Shown here in pieces: positions 11,997-22,133 of a stretch of 64,000 nucleotides of DNA; position 1 is the stretch's first letter, and every line of letters begins with the position of its first letter. The notes beneath the pieces are model-generated. The model saw only the letters and a list, made by a program, of their open reading frames with translations, did not search any database and was not told the DNA's origin. A program made the translations under genes and the position numbers. Origin of the DNA: Cacajao melanocephalus (taxonomy: Eukaryota; Chordata; Mammalia; Primates; Pitheciidae); the NCBI GenBank assembly GCA_963573385.1, contig CAUYLG010026864.1, positions 1 to 64,000 of the forward strand, read 5' to 3'.

Positions 11997-12232
11997 GGCC
12001 AGGCATGGTTTGAGATACCAAGGGAAGAGGTTTGCTTGAGGCCAGGAGTTCAAGACCAGCATAACAAGACCCCATCTCTACAAAAAATTAAAGTTAAAAA
12101 AAGCAAAGTGTGATGGTGCACACCTGTAGTCTGAGCTACTCAGGAGGCTGATTTTGAATGATTGTTTGAGTCCTGGAGTTCAAGGCCGAAGTAAGCTATG
12201 CTCACATCACTGCATTCCAGCCTAGATTATAT
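11997..12232 (+). mobile_element. AluJ-type element, internally deleted
   Basis: Old Alu: 'gggccaggcatggt' start, then a deletion/rearrangement, 'cttgaggccaggagttcaag', 'aagaccccatctctacaaaa', 'cacctgtagtctgagctact' and the end 'cactgcattccagcctagat'. The A-tail is decayed. The 'gaggccaggagttcaagacc' spelling is typical of AluJ. Confidence 0.85.
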
Positions 12233-12286
12233 TAAATAAAATACAGTTAGTCAATTTCATTAAAAGAAGTATTTTGCTTTGCAAAA

Positions 12287-12659
12287 TATATCAGTCCATT
12301 CTCACATTGCTATAAGGAACTACCTGAAACTAGATGGTTTATAAAGAAAAGAGGTTTAATTGACTCACACTTCTGCAGACTGTACAGGAAGCATGGCTGA
12401 GGAGGCCTCAGGAAACTTACAATCATGGTGGAAGATGAAAGGGAAGAAAGCACATCTACACATGACAGCAAGAGAAACATAGCAAAGTGGGAGGTGCTAT
12501 ATATTTTTAAACAACCACATCTCATGAGAATTCCATCAGGAGAACAAGAAGGGGAAAGTCCTCCCCAGTGATTCAGTCATCTCCCACCAGGCCCCTCCTT
12601 CAACACATGGGAATTACAATTTGACACGAATTTGGGTGGGACACAGAGCCAAACTTCAT
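12287..12659 (-). mobile_element. ERVL-MaLR LTR (MST/THE1 group)
   Basis: Inverted MaLR LTR: 'atcagtccattctcacattg' at the left end, 'gatggtttataaagaaaaga', 'cttacaatcatggtggaaga', 'cccaccaggcccctccttca' and 'gacacgaatttgggtgggac' at the right end. Solo LTR of near full length. Confidence 0.85.
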
Positions 12660-12844
12660 TCTTTATTTTTTTCATTTCATCATAATTATTTTAAATTTAT
12701 TTGTTGGGAAAAGGATTCTGGAGTAAGATGTATAAAGAACTGGGGACAGAGAAGTTTGGAAACTGTGTTGCAAAGCAATGAACCTGGTTAGACTGTGGAG
12801 AATATGAGATATATATAATTATAATGTCAGGTAGGTTGCTAAAT

Positions 12845-12965
12845 AAAAGATAGGTAGATAGATGAATATTAGTATGTATATATAGATATAGGTATAGGAG
12901 TAGAGGTTAATATATATGTAGAGAGAGATAGATAAACATGTAAGCATAAATAGAAAGATATGGCT
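12845..12965. repeat. GATA/TATAGA low-complexity tract
   Basis: Imperfect TAGA, TATA and GAGA units ('gataggtagatagatgaata', 'gtagagagagatagataaac'). Confidence 0.7.
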
Positions 12966-13325
12966 ACAGATATCAAATATTGACAATCTATTTCCATTTT
13001 ACAAAAATCTATGTATTATCACATATTTCAAGATACTCCTAGTATACAATACCCCAGATGAGTTCAAAATTTGCCTACTATGTGGATTATCTCCTAAAAT
13101 ACATGGATCCATTTTCCTATTAAATATGTAAGACAGGAAACATTTTGAAAAACACTTTAAATAATTTGTAAATTATTTTGCCATGAGCTAGACATCTACT
13201 TGTTACATTTCTAAAGCAGGTAAAACAAATGTTAGACAATCTTATTCTCCTTGACCAAATTGCTACAAGATGTTTAACAATAATTTTAATCATTTTGATT
13301 AGTATTCCCTTGCATCAGAAATTAT
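12966..13325. other. Unique DNA, no feature recognised
   Basis: AT-rich with no recognisable element. Confidence 0.4.
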
Positions 13326-13328
13326 GTT

Positions 13329-13702
13329 TGCATCTCACACCAGTCAGAATGGTGATTTTTTAAAAGTCAAAAGACAATAGATGCTGGAGAGGCTGTAAAG
13401 AAATAGGAACAGTTTTACACTCTTGGTGGGAATGTAAATCAGTTCAACCATTGTGGAAGACAGTGTGGTGATTTGTCAAGGATCTCGAACCAAAAATGCC
13501 ATTTGACCCAGCAATCCCATTACTGGGTATATATCCAAAGGAGTATAAATCATTCTACTACAAAGACACGTGAACGTGTATGTTTATTACAGCACTATTT
13601 ACAATAGCAAAGTCATAGAACTAACCTAAATGCCCATCGATGATAGACTGAATAATGAAAATATGTCACATCTACACCAAGGAATACTATGCAGCCATAA
13701 AA
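13329..13702 (+). mobile_element. LINE-1 ORF2 C-terminal fragment, 3' end replaced
   Basis: Clear L1 ORF2 3' coding sequence: 'catctcacaccagtcagaat', 'cccagcaatcccattactgg', 'tactatgcagccataaaaa'. It breaks off at nt 13702 and runs directly into an Alu 3' end. The L1 3' UTR and tail are absent. Confidence 0.92.
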
Positions 13703-13838
13703 ATCACTTGAACCCAGGAGGCAGAGGTTACAGTGAGCAAAGATTGCGACACTGCACTCAGCCTGCTTGACAGAGCAATACACCATCGCAAAAAATATAA
13801 TAAAATTACACTAAATAAAAAAGAAAAAAAAATACCTA
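13703..13838 (+). mobile_element. Alu 3' end joined to L1
   Basis: Begins within the Alu right arm ('tcacttgaacccaggaggca'), continues 'gttacagtgagcaaagattg' and 'cactgcactcagcctgcttg', and ends in an A-rich tail to about 13838. There is no gap between L1 and Alu. The two share an 'aat' at the joint. Confidence 0.9.
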
Positions 13839-14408
13839 TTAGATACAATGGTCACTTCTTGGGTCACTGACAGCCCAGACTTATATGCATGTGAGAAACT
13901 GGCATTATACCTCCTAAATATATAATAATATATCATAAAACAACAATGTAATAAGTTAAATTTATATATTGTTACTGATATTTATAAATTTATATTTTTG
14001 AGGAAAATAACTTTCATGTTAACCGTGTTTTCTTCTCAGATTTCTGGATAATTTATATGAAACCCCACTCTGTGTTTATTTTCCTGTCTCTCTAAGGCTA
14101 TACACAGTAGTCTTTTCTTTCCTCTCCCCAAGTCCCTGTGCTAATTTGTGCACTCATCTTTTACCATTGTCATCTCTCCAAAATATTTTAACTGCATCTT
14201 TTATATCTAGGATCACTATACATCCTGGTTTCCTGATATGAACCCCTCTTTGGTGCACAGTTATTGATATTGACCCATTGTATATGCAACAACACCTAGA
14301 TTTGAATGATCAATTGCATAATCACTCAATCTATAAGCCTTCTTTTTTTTTCCCCTTTAGATAAGTTTACCTAAATTCTCCAAGTCTTGACAAGATGTTC
14401 CTGACACT
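13839..14408. other. Unique DNA, no feature recognised
   Basis: No feature I can support. Confidence 0.4.
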
Positions 14409-14769
14409 TTCCTTGTTTTGCTGAAGCCCAACTCCAAATCTAACTCTAAATTATAATCTCCATAATTTCCATGTGTCAAGGGGGAGACTAGGTAGAGGTA
14501 ACTGAATCATGGGGGTAGTTTCCCCCATACTGTTCTCATGATAATGAGTGAGTCTCATGAGATTTGATGGTTTTATAAGTGTCTGGCATTACTCTGCTTG
14601 TGCTCATTCTCTTTCCTGCTGTCCTGTGAAGAGGTATGTTCCTCCATTACTGTAAGTTTTCTGAGGCCACCCAAGCCATGCAGAACTGTGAGTCAGTTAA
14701 ATCTCTTTTCTTTATGAATTACCCAGTCTCAGGTATTTCTTCAGAGCAGCATGAGAACAGACTAATACA
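14409..14769 (+). mobile_element. ERVL-MaLR LTR (THE1/MST group)
   Basis: Sense-oriented LTR: 'catgtgtcaagggggagact', 'tcatgggggtagtttccccc', 'gatttgatggttttataagt', 'agtcagttaaatctcttttc', ending 'gagaacagactaataca'. The first 40 bp are diverged. Opposite in orientation to the related LTR at 12287. Confidence 0.9.
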
Positions 14770-15051
14770 CTAATATAACTAAGAATCTATTTTATGATTC
14801 AGAATTAACAGTAGTCTATAGTCCATACGATTCAGGAGTGGGTTAACTGGGAGTAATGGCAATGATTTTACCCTAAAGCTAGAAGCCACACTAAACCCTT
14901 AGATGCCAAGCACATGCCATTTTGGTAAAGCACAGGAAAAAAAGTAACTACCAGGGAACCTAACATACTGAGAGCTATGATTGGTAAGTAATATAACTCA
15001 CCATTCCCAAAGATTAGATAAATAAACAATTAAAAAGGACATTTCTAAAAA

Positions 15052-15180
15052 AAATTGGGGCAGAACTTCTAAAATGGTGGAGTAAGGACCCTGATGGGCC
15101 AACTCTCCAGCAAAACAACAATGTAGGTGATGAAAATTATTTTTATGAAAACGCTATTTAAAGTATACTCAAAGGACAAA
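15052..15180 (+). mobile_element. Possible L1M 5' UTR fragment
   Basis: 'gcagaacttctaaaatggtg' followed by 'gagtaaggaccctgatgggc' and 'cagcaaaacaacaatgta' resembles the start of old L1M elements (an 'aagatggcggagtaaga'-type opening). Short and diverged. Confidence 0.35.
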
Positions 15181-15599
15181 ATTCTCAATTAGGTCTACCC
15201 TGACCACCTTATATATGCACGTGAAAGCATGTGTGCACACACACTAAGCAGGTACCCTTAACTCCCTTTTGTTCTCTCTCTTTTACTGTTTTCATAGCAT
15301 TTGCCAAATTATAATAAACTTATTTTTCCATATTTATCACATTTAATTTTCATTTTTGTCTGCACTACAAAAAAATGAAAGCTCAGCTAGGGAAGAATTG
15401 GTGACTGCTTCTCTTTTGCTCTTCTATCAGGATAAAATGCACTGACTACCGGAAAAATTTTGTAATAATTCAAGCAGTTTGAGATCTCCAGAAATAAACC
15501 AAATTTATTTCATTTGTTTCTAATCCTTGAGCATGTTGGCCTCTCTACTAAGAGAAAGGTCTTGTCTGTTGGCATAAATAAATAAAATTTAGAACAAAA

Positions 15600-15785
15600 A
15601 AGTGTAATAGACACTTGGTATTTTTTCTGATGTCCTTACAACAACATAGATAGAAGTAAGAAGCAATTTTTTACAGTTAGGAAATTTAAGCTCAGAGGCA
15701 TAAAAGTACTACTTTACAGACATAAAACAAGTGGAAAAGCCATAAACCAAAACCCATTCTCTCTGAACGCAAAGTCTATTTTTTT
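15600..15785 (-). mobile_element. MIR SINE
   Basis: Inverted MIR core: 'gtccttacaacaacatagat', 'ttttttacagttaggaaatt', 'taagctcagaggcataaaag' and 'aacccattctctctgaacgc' line up in order with the family consensus. Confidence 0.65.
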
Positions 15786-17330
15786 TCCTATTATGTATGC
15801 CACCTTCTTATCATATTTATGGCAACACTGGCTAAGATCTTCTTATAATTGAGTGAATAACATAATATTTAAGAGTTTTGCATTTTGTTATCTTTATGTC
15901 TGATAGTTTTAAGAAGTAAATTGTGAGTTTTCACAAGAAGACATATGTCGTGTATTTTTGCGTTTTCTACCATGCCTCATGAAGACCGAAGCCAAAAGTT
16001 CAGAACTTAATCCATATGAATTGACACTTTGATTTGTTGTGATTTCAGAGAAGAAAAAAATATTATTAAGTAATATGATCGTGCTTAAGCACAAGCTTAC
16101 TGTTTTAGTTTTGTTAGACTGTAATGACAAATAACCATTTTTGCCTAAATTTTTCACTTATAATCTAGTTGTTTTTATCAACTTTAAATATAACTTGTAG
16201 AGTGAAAGAAAAAAAGTCATATACAGTAATTTATAATGAGAACCATTTATCATTTGGGAATAATTAAAATTTTGTACCTTTCTCTCATTAGCTTTTTCCC
16301 CAAACTTAATTTCTATTGATTTTTTTTGTCTGAGATAATTGAAGAAAATTATTACCAATTTTATATACTCTTGAACACTGATCTTAAACTAAAGCCTAAT
16401 TGCTAAGTTTTAGCTTCTATATTCATCAAATTGACCTGTGCTTCCCATTATTTTTCTCTCTTGTGATTAGGCTCTGTCCAATATTATAAACTAATCTTAA
16501 GACTCTGGTAAAGTTCTTGGGCTAATTTCTTAGTTCTTCATCCAAAAAGTGAAGGGAGTCTTTTTCTTTTAAAAAACACTATCTTAAGGAAAATGACAAC
16601 ATTGCTAGGCCTAATTTCCATGAAGTGTTGAACATTTCCGGTGGCTAGGGCAAACGTGCTCCCAGAAAAGCTAATTATAGTAGTTCATAATATTATTATC
16701 TATTAAATTATCCCAAATTTAATTATTGTCTTTATATTTTATGGGTTTCCAGTCAAATCTATGTCAAACTTCAAGATAATTATTGCAATTACCATTATTA
16801 CTAGAACCATCTTATTAATACTAAAATACAATTCCAAAATTGGGTTACAACTTATTTCTCTACTAATAAAGGGACTTTACAATGTATTTACTTGTTAATA
16901 AAGTGACATACTCATGTACCCATCAAATGTTTGTTGATGTTTCCAGAAGAACAAAACTCAATTAGTTACATATAAATCATAAAAGGTTGAATGAGTTTTC
17001 TGGCTTTCTACGGACACTAATAGTTGGTTTAAGAGTCTGTCACCTCTTTTCCCTTGTTCACTGTAATATCAAGCAAGAAATATAGTCTGCAGTAAAAATA
17101 CAGAAAATACAATTGGGCTAAAAAAAGCTTGCCATAGAAACTCTGTGGGGACAATCTAAAGGATTAACTTTCATTTTGTTTTTTAACTGTTCTCTTTCTC
17201 ATACTTTTTAGGGGGTCCAGAGCGAAGGATGATATATCTATTTGGCTATGAAATTTACATTGGTGTTTTTGATGGGAAAAGGAATCTTATCTCAAGGTTT
17301 AGAAAATGAGGCAATACATACATAGAAAGC
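15786..17330. other. Unique AT-rich DNA, no feature recognised
   Basis: Antisense frames at 15909-16157 and 16158-16358 are composition-driven and lack recognisable domains. Confidence 0.4.
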
Positions 17331-17412
17331 ATATATATATATATATATATACTAGCGCATATATATATATGTATTTATGTATATGTATGTGTATGTGTAT
17401 GTGTGTGTGTCC
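17329..17412. repeat. (TA)n then (TATG/TG)n microsatellite
   Basis: (TA)11 or so, a short break 'ctagcgc', (TA)n again, then tatgtatgtgtatgtgtatg passing into (TG)n. Confidence 0.9.
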
Positions 17413-17429
17413 GTAAACACATCTCATTT

Positions 17430-17553
17430 GCTGCAACTCACGAAGTCCTACTTTATCTTTTAAGTGAAAACTAGAGTAGCATATGGAAAAGCCCTTTTAG
17501 ATCTTCACTCAGTTATTACATTCATTTTAAAAATTAAATTTCTTTACAGAATA
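17430..17553. repeat. Local duplicate, block P copy 1
   Basis: Matches 22005-22133 along its length: 'ctgcaactcacgaagtc' versus 'ctgcaactcatgaaaac', 'gaaaactagagtagcatat' versus 'gaaagctagagtagtatac', and 'aaaaattaaatttctttaca' versus 'aaaaattaagtttctttaca'. Both copies are on the same strand. The match resumes weakly at 17740-17768 versus 22453-22480, after the MADE1 insertion. Confidence 0.75.
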
Positions 17554-17567
17554 TATGTATGTGTATA

Positions 17568-17650
17568 TTAGATTGTTGAAAAAGTAATTGTGTTTTTTTT
17601 CCATTAAAAGTAATGCCAAAAACTGCAATAACTTTTTCACCAACCTGATA
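17568..17650 (+). mobile_element. MADE1 (mariner-derived MITE), near full length
   Basis: About 80 bp with long terminal inverted repeats. The left arm 'ttgaaaaagtaattgtg' pairs with the right arm 'actgcaataactttttcacc', around a centre 'ccattaaaagtaatgcc'. The right end, 'caccaacctga', is almost identical to the MADE1 terminus, and the flanks offer the TA dinucleotides expected for mariner insertion. MADE1 is an internally deleted Hsmar1 relative whose palindromic transcripts gave rise to the primate miR-548 family. Confidence 0.92.
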
Positions 17651-18118
17651 TGTATGTATATACATACATACAGATACATATACAAATACATATACAATAT
17701 ATGCATGTGCGTGCATCCATATATACACACACACAGATATATGAGTTTTTAAATCATCTTCTACAAAATAGTTATAATTTGACCAAAAGTCATGTTTTTC
17801 TTTAAAAGATATGTGGAATATTTCTTTTAAGAAAAACCAAAAGCCATGTTTCTCTTTAAAAGATATGTGCAATATTAATCAGGGAAAATAAGTCAGGCTG
17901 GTAGGACCAGGGGAAAGCCAAAAGAGAAATAATATAAGCTCTAAGTTTGCTTTTCTCCCTCCTACACAAATAACTCACAATCTACCTGTACCCAGCTAAC
18001 AGCAGACCCTTGGTTTATGGAAAATTGCAAGTTAACTCACTGCAGCCTTGGCATTATTAGTACTACATAAAGCCTTCTTCTGAACACAGCACAAGCACCA
18101 TTCTCAAGAATGCCCAGG
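17651..18118. other. Microsatellite then unique DNA
   Basis: 17650-17742 is TATG/CATA-rich. Within 17780-17872 a segment 'ccaaaagtcatgtttttctt' recurs 67 bp later as 'ccaaaagccatgtttctctt', a small tandem duplication. Nothing else is recognised. Confidence 0.6.
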
Positions 18119-18367
18119 TGGCTAGGGGTGGCAGCTCATGCCTGTAATCTCAGCACTTTGGGAAGCCGAGACCCGCGGATCATGAAGTCAGAAATTCAAG
18201 ACCAGCCTGGCCAACATGGTGAAACACCATCTCTACTAAAAATACAAAACTTAATGGGTGTAGTGTTGGGCACCTGTAAGCTCAGCTACTCATGAGGCTG
18301 AGGCAGGACAATTGCTTGAAGCCAGGAAGTGGAGGTTGCAGTGAGCCATGATCATGCCACTGCATTT
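18119..18367 (+). mobile_element. Alu, 3'-truncated
   Basis: Both arms are present from 'ggctaggggtggcagctcat' to 'gatcatgccactgca', then the match stops without the terminal 'ctccagcctggg' or an A-tail. The break lies about 40 bp left of the next LTR. Confidence 0.93.
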
Positions 18368-18409
18368 TCCATCCTTTTAGACCCTCCATAGGGATCCATG
18401 AGCCCCAAA

Positions 18410-19032
18410 TGTTGGTTGCCAGAATCCAGGGAACCAGCCCTACATCACCTGTGGGTACCCCACGTTTGGTGGCGACAAAGAAATGAGAAAAAAGACAGAT
18501 TAAGAGAGAGAGTGGGACCAGGAGGCCATCACTTATTACTCTAGAGGAGACAGTGAAGGCCCCGAGCTCTGATCATCTACACTATTTATTGGTTACAATC
18601 ACTTTGATCTACAGGGTAGGGGTGGAGTGATGGTGGAGTGAATCAGTGAGCTGGGAGTGAACCAGTGAGCCAGAATTGGTGTGTCATTCTAAGGTTTGGT
18701 AACAGCGGTGGTTTGAGAGTTTCACAAAACAAGAACATGTGGTTATCTTTAGCTTACTATCTATGTACAGCTGATGGAATGCAGACCTTACAAGGAGCCT
18801 GCAAGTCTGGCTATGTAATAGTGCTATGAAAGGGTTTTACGTCCTTGAGCACAATGCTTATGGTAATAGAGCCTAGGTCACCCTGCACTGGAACATGAGG
18901 CATGGAGTGGCCTTCCTCCTCAGAGGCCTCCTGCGGCCTTCCGCAGTTTGTTGTTCCTTGTTTATATGTTACTCGTAACCAATTTATGTAGGCACTCTGT
19001 AAGTCTTTTCTCCTTTGCTGCTTTTCCCAACA
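18410..19032 (-). mobile_element. ERV2 (ERVK-like) solo LTR
   Basis: Begins TGTTGGTTGCC and ends CCCAACA, giving TG...CA ends on both strands. Read on the minus strand, the end has the U5 layout of betaretrovirus-like LTRs: an AATAAA signal (plus-strand TTTATT at 18595-18600) followed downstream by a T-rich 'tgtc' region. The left end resembles the LTR at 42179 in order (ggtacc/cgtttggtggcgac/gagctctg/tttatt). A 6-bp TSD 'cccaaa' can be proposed if three extra C arose by slippage at 19033-19038. No internal ERV sequence. Subfamily not assigned. Confidence 0.6.
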
Positions 19033-19195
19033 CCCCCCAAAAGTGAATTTAGCCAAGAAAAAAGAAAGAAGTAAAAAAGAAACTTTTTTTTTCAATTATT
19101 TCTACAAACAAAAAGAGATTCTAATATCAGGCAGCAAGATTGGCATTAGGAACGTATAAGCATGTTATGTTCAGGCATATTGTCAACGTGTCAGA
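19033..19195. repeat. Local duplicate, blocks Q and R copy 1
   Basis: Block Q (19033-19140, 'ccaaaagtgaatttagcc' ... 'gtcaggcagcaagat'-like end) matches 21653-21770. Block R (19146-19190, 'cattaggaacgtataagcat') matches 21450-21494 at about 84% over 44 bp. Q and R are adjacent here but about 200 bp apart and in the opposite order in the second copy. Confidence 0.7.
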
Positions 19196-19204
19196 GCAAG
19201 ACTC

Positions 19205-19500
19205 ATCTTGAAAAAAATATGTCCAGCAAGCCCTTGTCTCTTTGCAGTCAGCTCCTCTGCCCATTGCTCCCTCGCAATGTATTTTCATACTTTCTTTAAT
19301 AAATCTGTCTTTCTTTACCTACAAATGTCTTGGTAAATTTTTCTTACCCTCATGCCACTGTCCTCAGATATCCACTGCTCATGTGCCACAGATGTACCTT
19401 GCAGAAAAGTGTGTTTCTAGGGTAGTTGCACATATAAAGAGCATTAACTTAGGTTGGCCAGGGTACAAAGCTGACAGCAATTTGGTAAACTGCTCCTAGG
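19205..19500 (+). mobile_element. Possible ERV LTR 3' part
   Basis: 'tttctttaataaatctgtct' followed by 'tttacctacaaatgtcttgg' has the look of an ERV1 R/U5 junction with an AATAAA signal (about 19299-19304). The left portion is not recognisable as an LTR start, so boundaries are loose. Confidence 0.4.
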
Positions 19501-19639
19501 ACAACACAAGCATACGCATGGTTGTTATTTCCTATAATTTATCTTTCTAAAAGTGCTGAATGAAAAAAATACAAAATTTAAATATTCAATATTATGAATG
19601 AAGCACAACAAGCACTGCATGGCTTTTTACACAGAGTTT

Positions 19640-19790
19640 TAAAGTATTTATCACAATCTTTTGGAATTATTGATTACTTAATCTTCCCTACTAGACCATA
19701 TGCTCTTTGATGTATTATTGAAAAATTGTTTTGTTGTTTTATTATGTCCACTCCCTGGCCTAAGGACATTGAATAGAATAGAATGAAGCA
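19640..19790 (+). mobile_element. Possible L2 3' fragment
   Basis: 'gtatttatcacaatctttt', 'cttccctactagaccatatg' and 'ctctttgatgtattattg' follow the order of an L2/MIR-type 3' region (cacttatcac..., ccactagactgtaagctc). Weak. Confidence 0.35.
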
Positions 19791-20582
19791 ATCGATACAC
19801 TCAATATTTTTGAGTGACTGTTTATGTAAGTCGAATATTAGAATCTATCAGTTACGTAACCAACTTGGAAAATAAAAGGTCTTAGTGAGGGTACTGGTCA
19901 CTCATCTGGAGCAGCCTCTGCCATGACACTGGCTGCAGTGAAGGAGGTGTGGCCAGGGCTTCATGATCCATGGAGTTGGTGGGAGCCGGGGGGAAGTTGA
20001 AGCCCTGTAGCCTTCCAAGTTGGCAGGGTGGGAGCCTCACCCTCCTAGGCAGAGCTGCAACTATCCAGCGGTTGCTGTCAACCTGGGCATTTCTGCACTC
20101 TCCAGGGCCTAAGAAGTCCCCCTGCCTCTATAGGCTCAGAAGTTTCTGAACCAGTTGCCTGGCCTCTCCCTGCTCCCAGCACCTCTCCAAGTTTGGAGCA
20201 AAGTTGATGCCAAACCCAGATACTGCTGCAGCATGGGTGAGTGTGTGCACATTCAGGGCATTGCTGACATGTCAGTTCCCTGCCTTCTTGGTCTCTTCTG
20301 GACTTTGCACTGATAAGCATGGGAGGGAAGCCCATGGGGGTGTTGAGGGTGGCTCAGCATGGGCCTGCAGACACCCTTTGGCACAGACAGCCTGGGCACC
20401 ATGGGCACTGTTAATGGCAGGTTAATGGTGACAGGAGGCAGACAGGCTCCTTGGAAGAAAGGGGCGGATGCCTGGTGAAACTCCACCATCAGGCAAGAGA
20501 TGGACTGAGGCCTTGGGGACAAGTTGCCAGTTCCATGGACCGGATTGAGAACTTATGGTGCTTTATCCGAGCCCACTGATGG

Positions 20583-20633
20583 CCAATCATGGAGCAATCA
20601 GGATGCACTTCCTCCCATCTGAAGCCCATAAAG
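20583..20633 (+). promoter_or_regulatory. MER52-type LTR core promoter candidate
   Basis: CCAAT at 20583-20587 lies about 40 bp upstream of a TATA variant CATAAAG (20627-20633), the usual U3 end layout. Whether it fires is unknown. Confidence 0.5.
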
Positions 20634-20799
20634 ACCTCAGACTCAGCCAGACTTAGGTAAATTACAGGATGCTCTGCCTGTGGAGAGGAGCTATGCACTG
20701 TGGTTCTGCTCTCTGCTGAGAGCTGAAGAGACATTGGGACTACCTGCCTGCAGAAAGGAGCTACCCACTGTGGGTCTCCTGAGAACTGTTCTGCCACTC

Positions 20800-20920
20800 A
20801 ATGAAGCTCCTGTCTGCCTTGCTCACCCTCCAGTTGTCTGCTTACCTCATATGTACCTCCTGGAGAAATCCAGGACATTGGGCAAGAGCTTGGGACCTGT
20901 TGAATGGTGAGACTAATAAA
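20800..20920 (+). terminator. MER52-type LTR poly(A) signals
   Basis: The family AATAAA before 'gctcctg' has mutated to AATGAA (20800-20805). A second, intact AATAAA occurs at 20915-20920 before 'gctgtaac'. Confidence 0.45.
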
Positions 20921-21451
20921 GCTGTAACACAAACAGGGATGAAATATGTCCCCCACTAGCAATACAGTGGAAAATAAGAAAAAAAGAAGTTGCAGCCCTT
21001 CAGGGAGCCCAGACTTATGAGCTCCCTGAACCAGGGCTCTGACACCCACTTTGGGGCTCTGGGGTTCCCAGTGTCTCTGAGTTTCTGGGTACCACTGCAT
21101 TCTTCATTGCCAGCCATGGAAGCTGCTTGCAGTATGCTCAGTCCAGCCACAGCCTTGCAGGGAGCTGGCACCCATGCCAACACCTGGATCTGCCTGTCCT
21201 GTCACAGCCAGAGTGGCTGGCTGTGCACAGTGGCTAGGCCCCATGCTAGCTTATTCACACACTCCTCACTGCTCTATAACTGGCTCACCCTTGGCAGGCA
21301 TGGGATCTAGGACAGTAGTGTGAGCCAAGTGCAGGCTGCCATGCCAAGTAGGCAGAAGGAGGTCAGCAGGTCTGATTAAAACTCGGGCAAAGGTGCCCCC
21401 AACCACAGAGGTTTCCAGATGAAAAAGTGATACTCCAAGGATCCTGTGACA

Positions 21452-21770
21452 TTAGGAACATATAAATATGATATGTTCATAAATATTGTCAACATTTAAA
21501 ATAACAATATTGCACATATTCTTCTAAGAAGCAAGATTAGAGAAATATAGAATTGAAAGGTACTAAACTTAGCTTTAATATTTCAGTGGCATTTTTCAGT
21601 TAGGGACATTTAATGCTCTTCCAAGAAAAAAAAATTTGAAATCATAATTTAGCCCCCCCCAAAAGTGAATTTAGCCAAAAAAAAAAAAAAGTAAAAAAAA
21701 GAAACTTTTTTGCAATTACAACTACAAATGAAAAGAGATTTTAATGTCAGGCAGCAAGATAATGATAATG
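21452..21770. repeat. Local duplicate, blocks R and Q copy 2
   Basis: Block R at 21450-21494 (its first two bases belong to the LTR end) and block Q at 21653-21765 ('ccaaaagtgaatttagcc', then a poly-A stretch, 'aaagagattttaatgtcagg', 'cagcaagat'). Same strand as copy 1, but R precedes Q. Confidence 0.7.
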
Positions 21771-22004
21771 ACTTGTAAGCTACGTAATTTGGGCATTTTC
21801 TCACTATGTGATCCTTTATAAACATTAGGTAGGAAAAATATTCAGACCTGACTGAATTTCATATATCCAGGATGTAGCTGACACACTGATTACTAGAATT
21901 TTAGGGGAGCTATTATTTTAAATGGTAATACATGGAAAGTTGAGTGCATTTTCTTTTATGTTTTGCATATTAATGTTCAGTTGAAGACAGGAAACAAGGC
22001 ATCC

Positions 22005-22133
22005 CATCATTTTCTGCAACTCATGAAAACATAGTTTTCCTTTTAGGTGAAAGCTAGAGTAGTATACAAAAAATACCTTTTAAATCTTCACTCAGTTTTT
22101 GTATCTGTTTTAAAAATTAAGTTTCTTTACAGA
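22005..22133. repeat. Local duplicate, block P copy 2
   Basis: Partner of 17430-17553, same strand. See that entry for the matching words. Confidence 0.75.

Larger units (their letters stand above)
19886..21451 (+). mobile_element. MER52-type ERV1 solo LTR with TTAG target-site duplication
   Basis: A GC-richer 1,566-bp block starting TGAGGG and ending GTGACA, flanked by TTAG (19882-19885 and 21452-21455), the 4-bp duplication expected of gammaretrovirus-like ERV1 insertions. The MER52 hallmark is the pair of tandem units around 'gaggagctatgcactgtggt' and 'aaggagctacccactgtggg', then 'ctgccactcaatgaagctcc' and 'cttgctcaccctccag'. There is no gag, pol or env and no second LTR, so the provirus was resolved by LTR-LTR recombination. 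The overlapping short open frames on both strands (60-106 codons) show no retroviral domain and reflect GC content. Confidence 0.85.

Noticed and set aside
12287..14769. Two MST/THE1-type LTRs 1.8 kb apart as ends of one element
   Set aside because: They are in opposite orientation and the interval contains L1 and Alu sequence, not MaLR internal sequence.
20078..21310. Cluster of overlapping 73-106-codon frames on both strands
   Set aside because: They fall inside the MER52-type LTR, where higher GC content reduces stop codons. No gag, pol, env or cellular domain.
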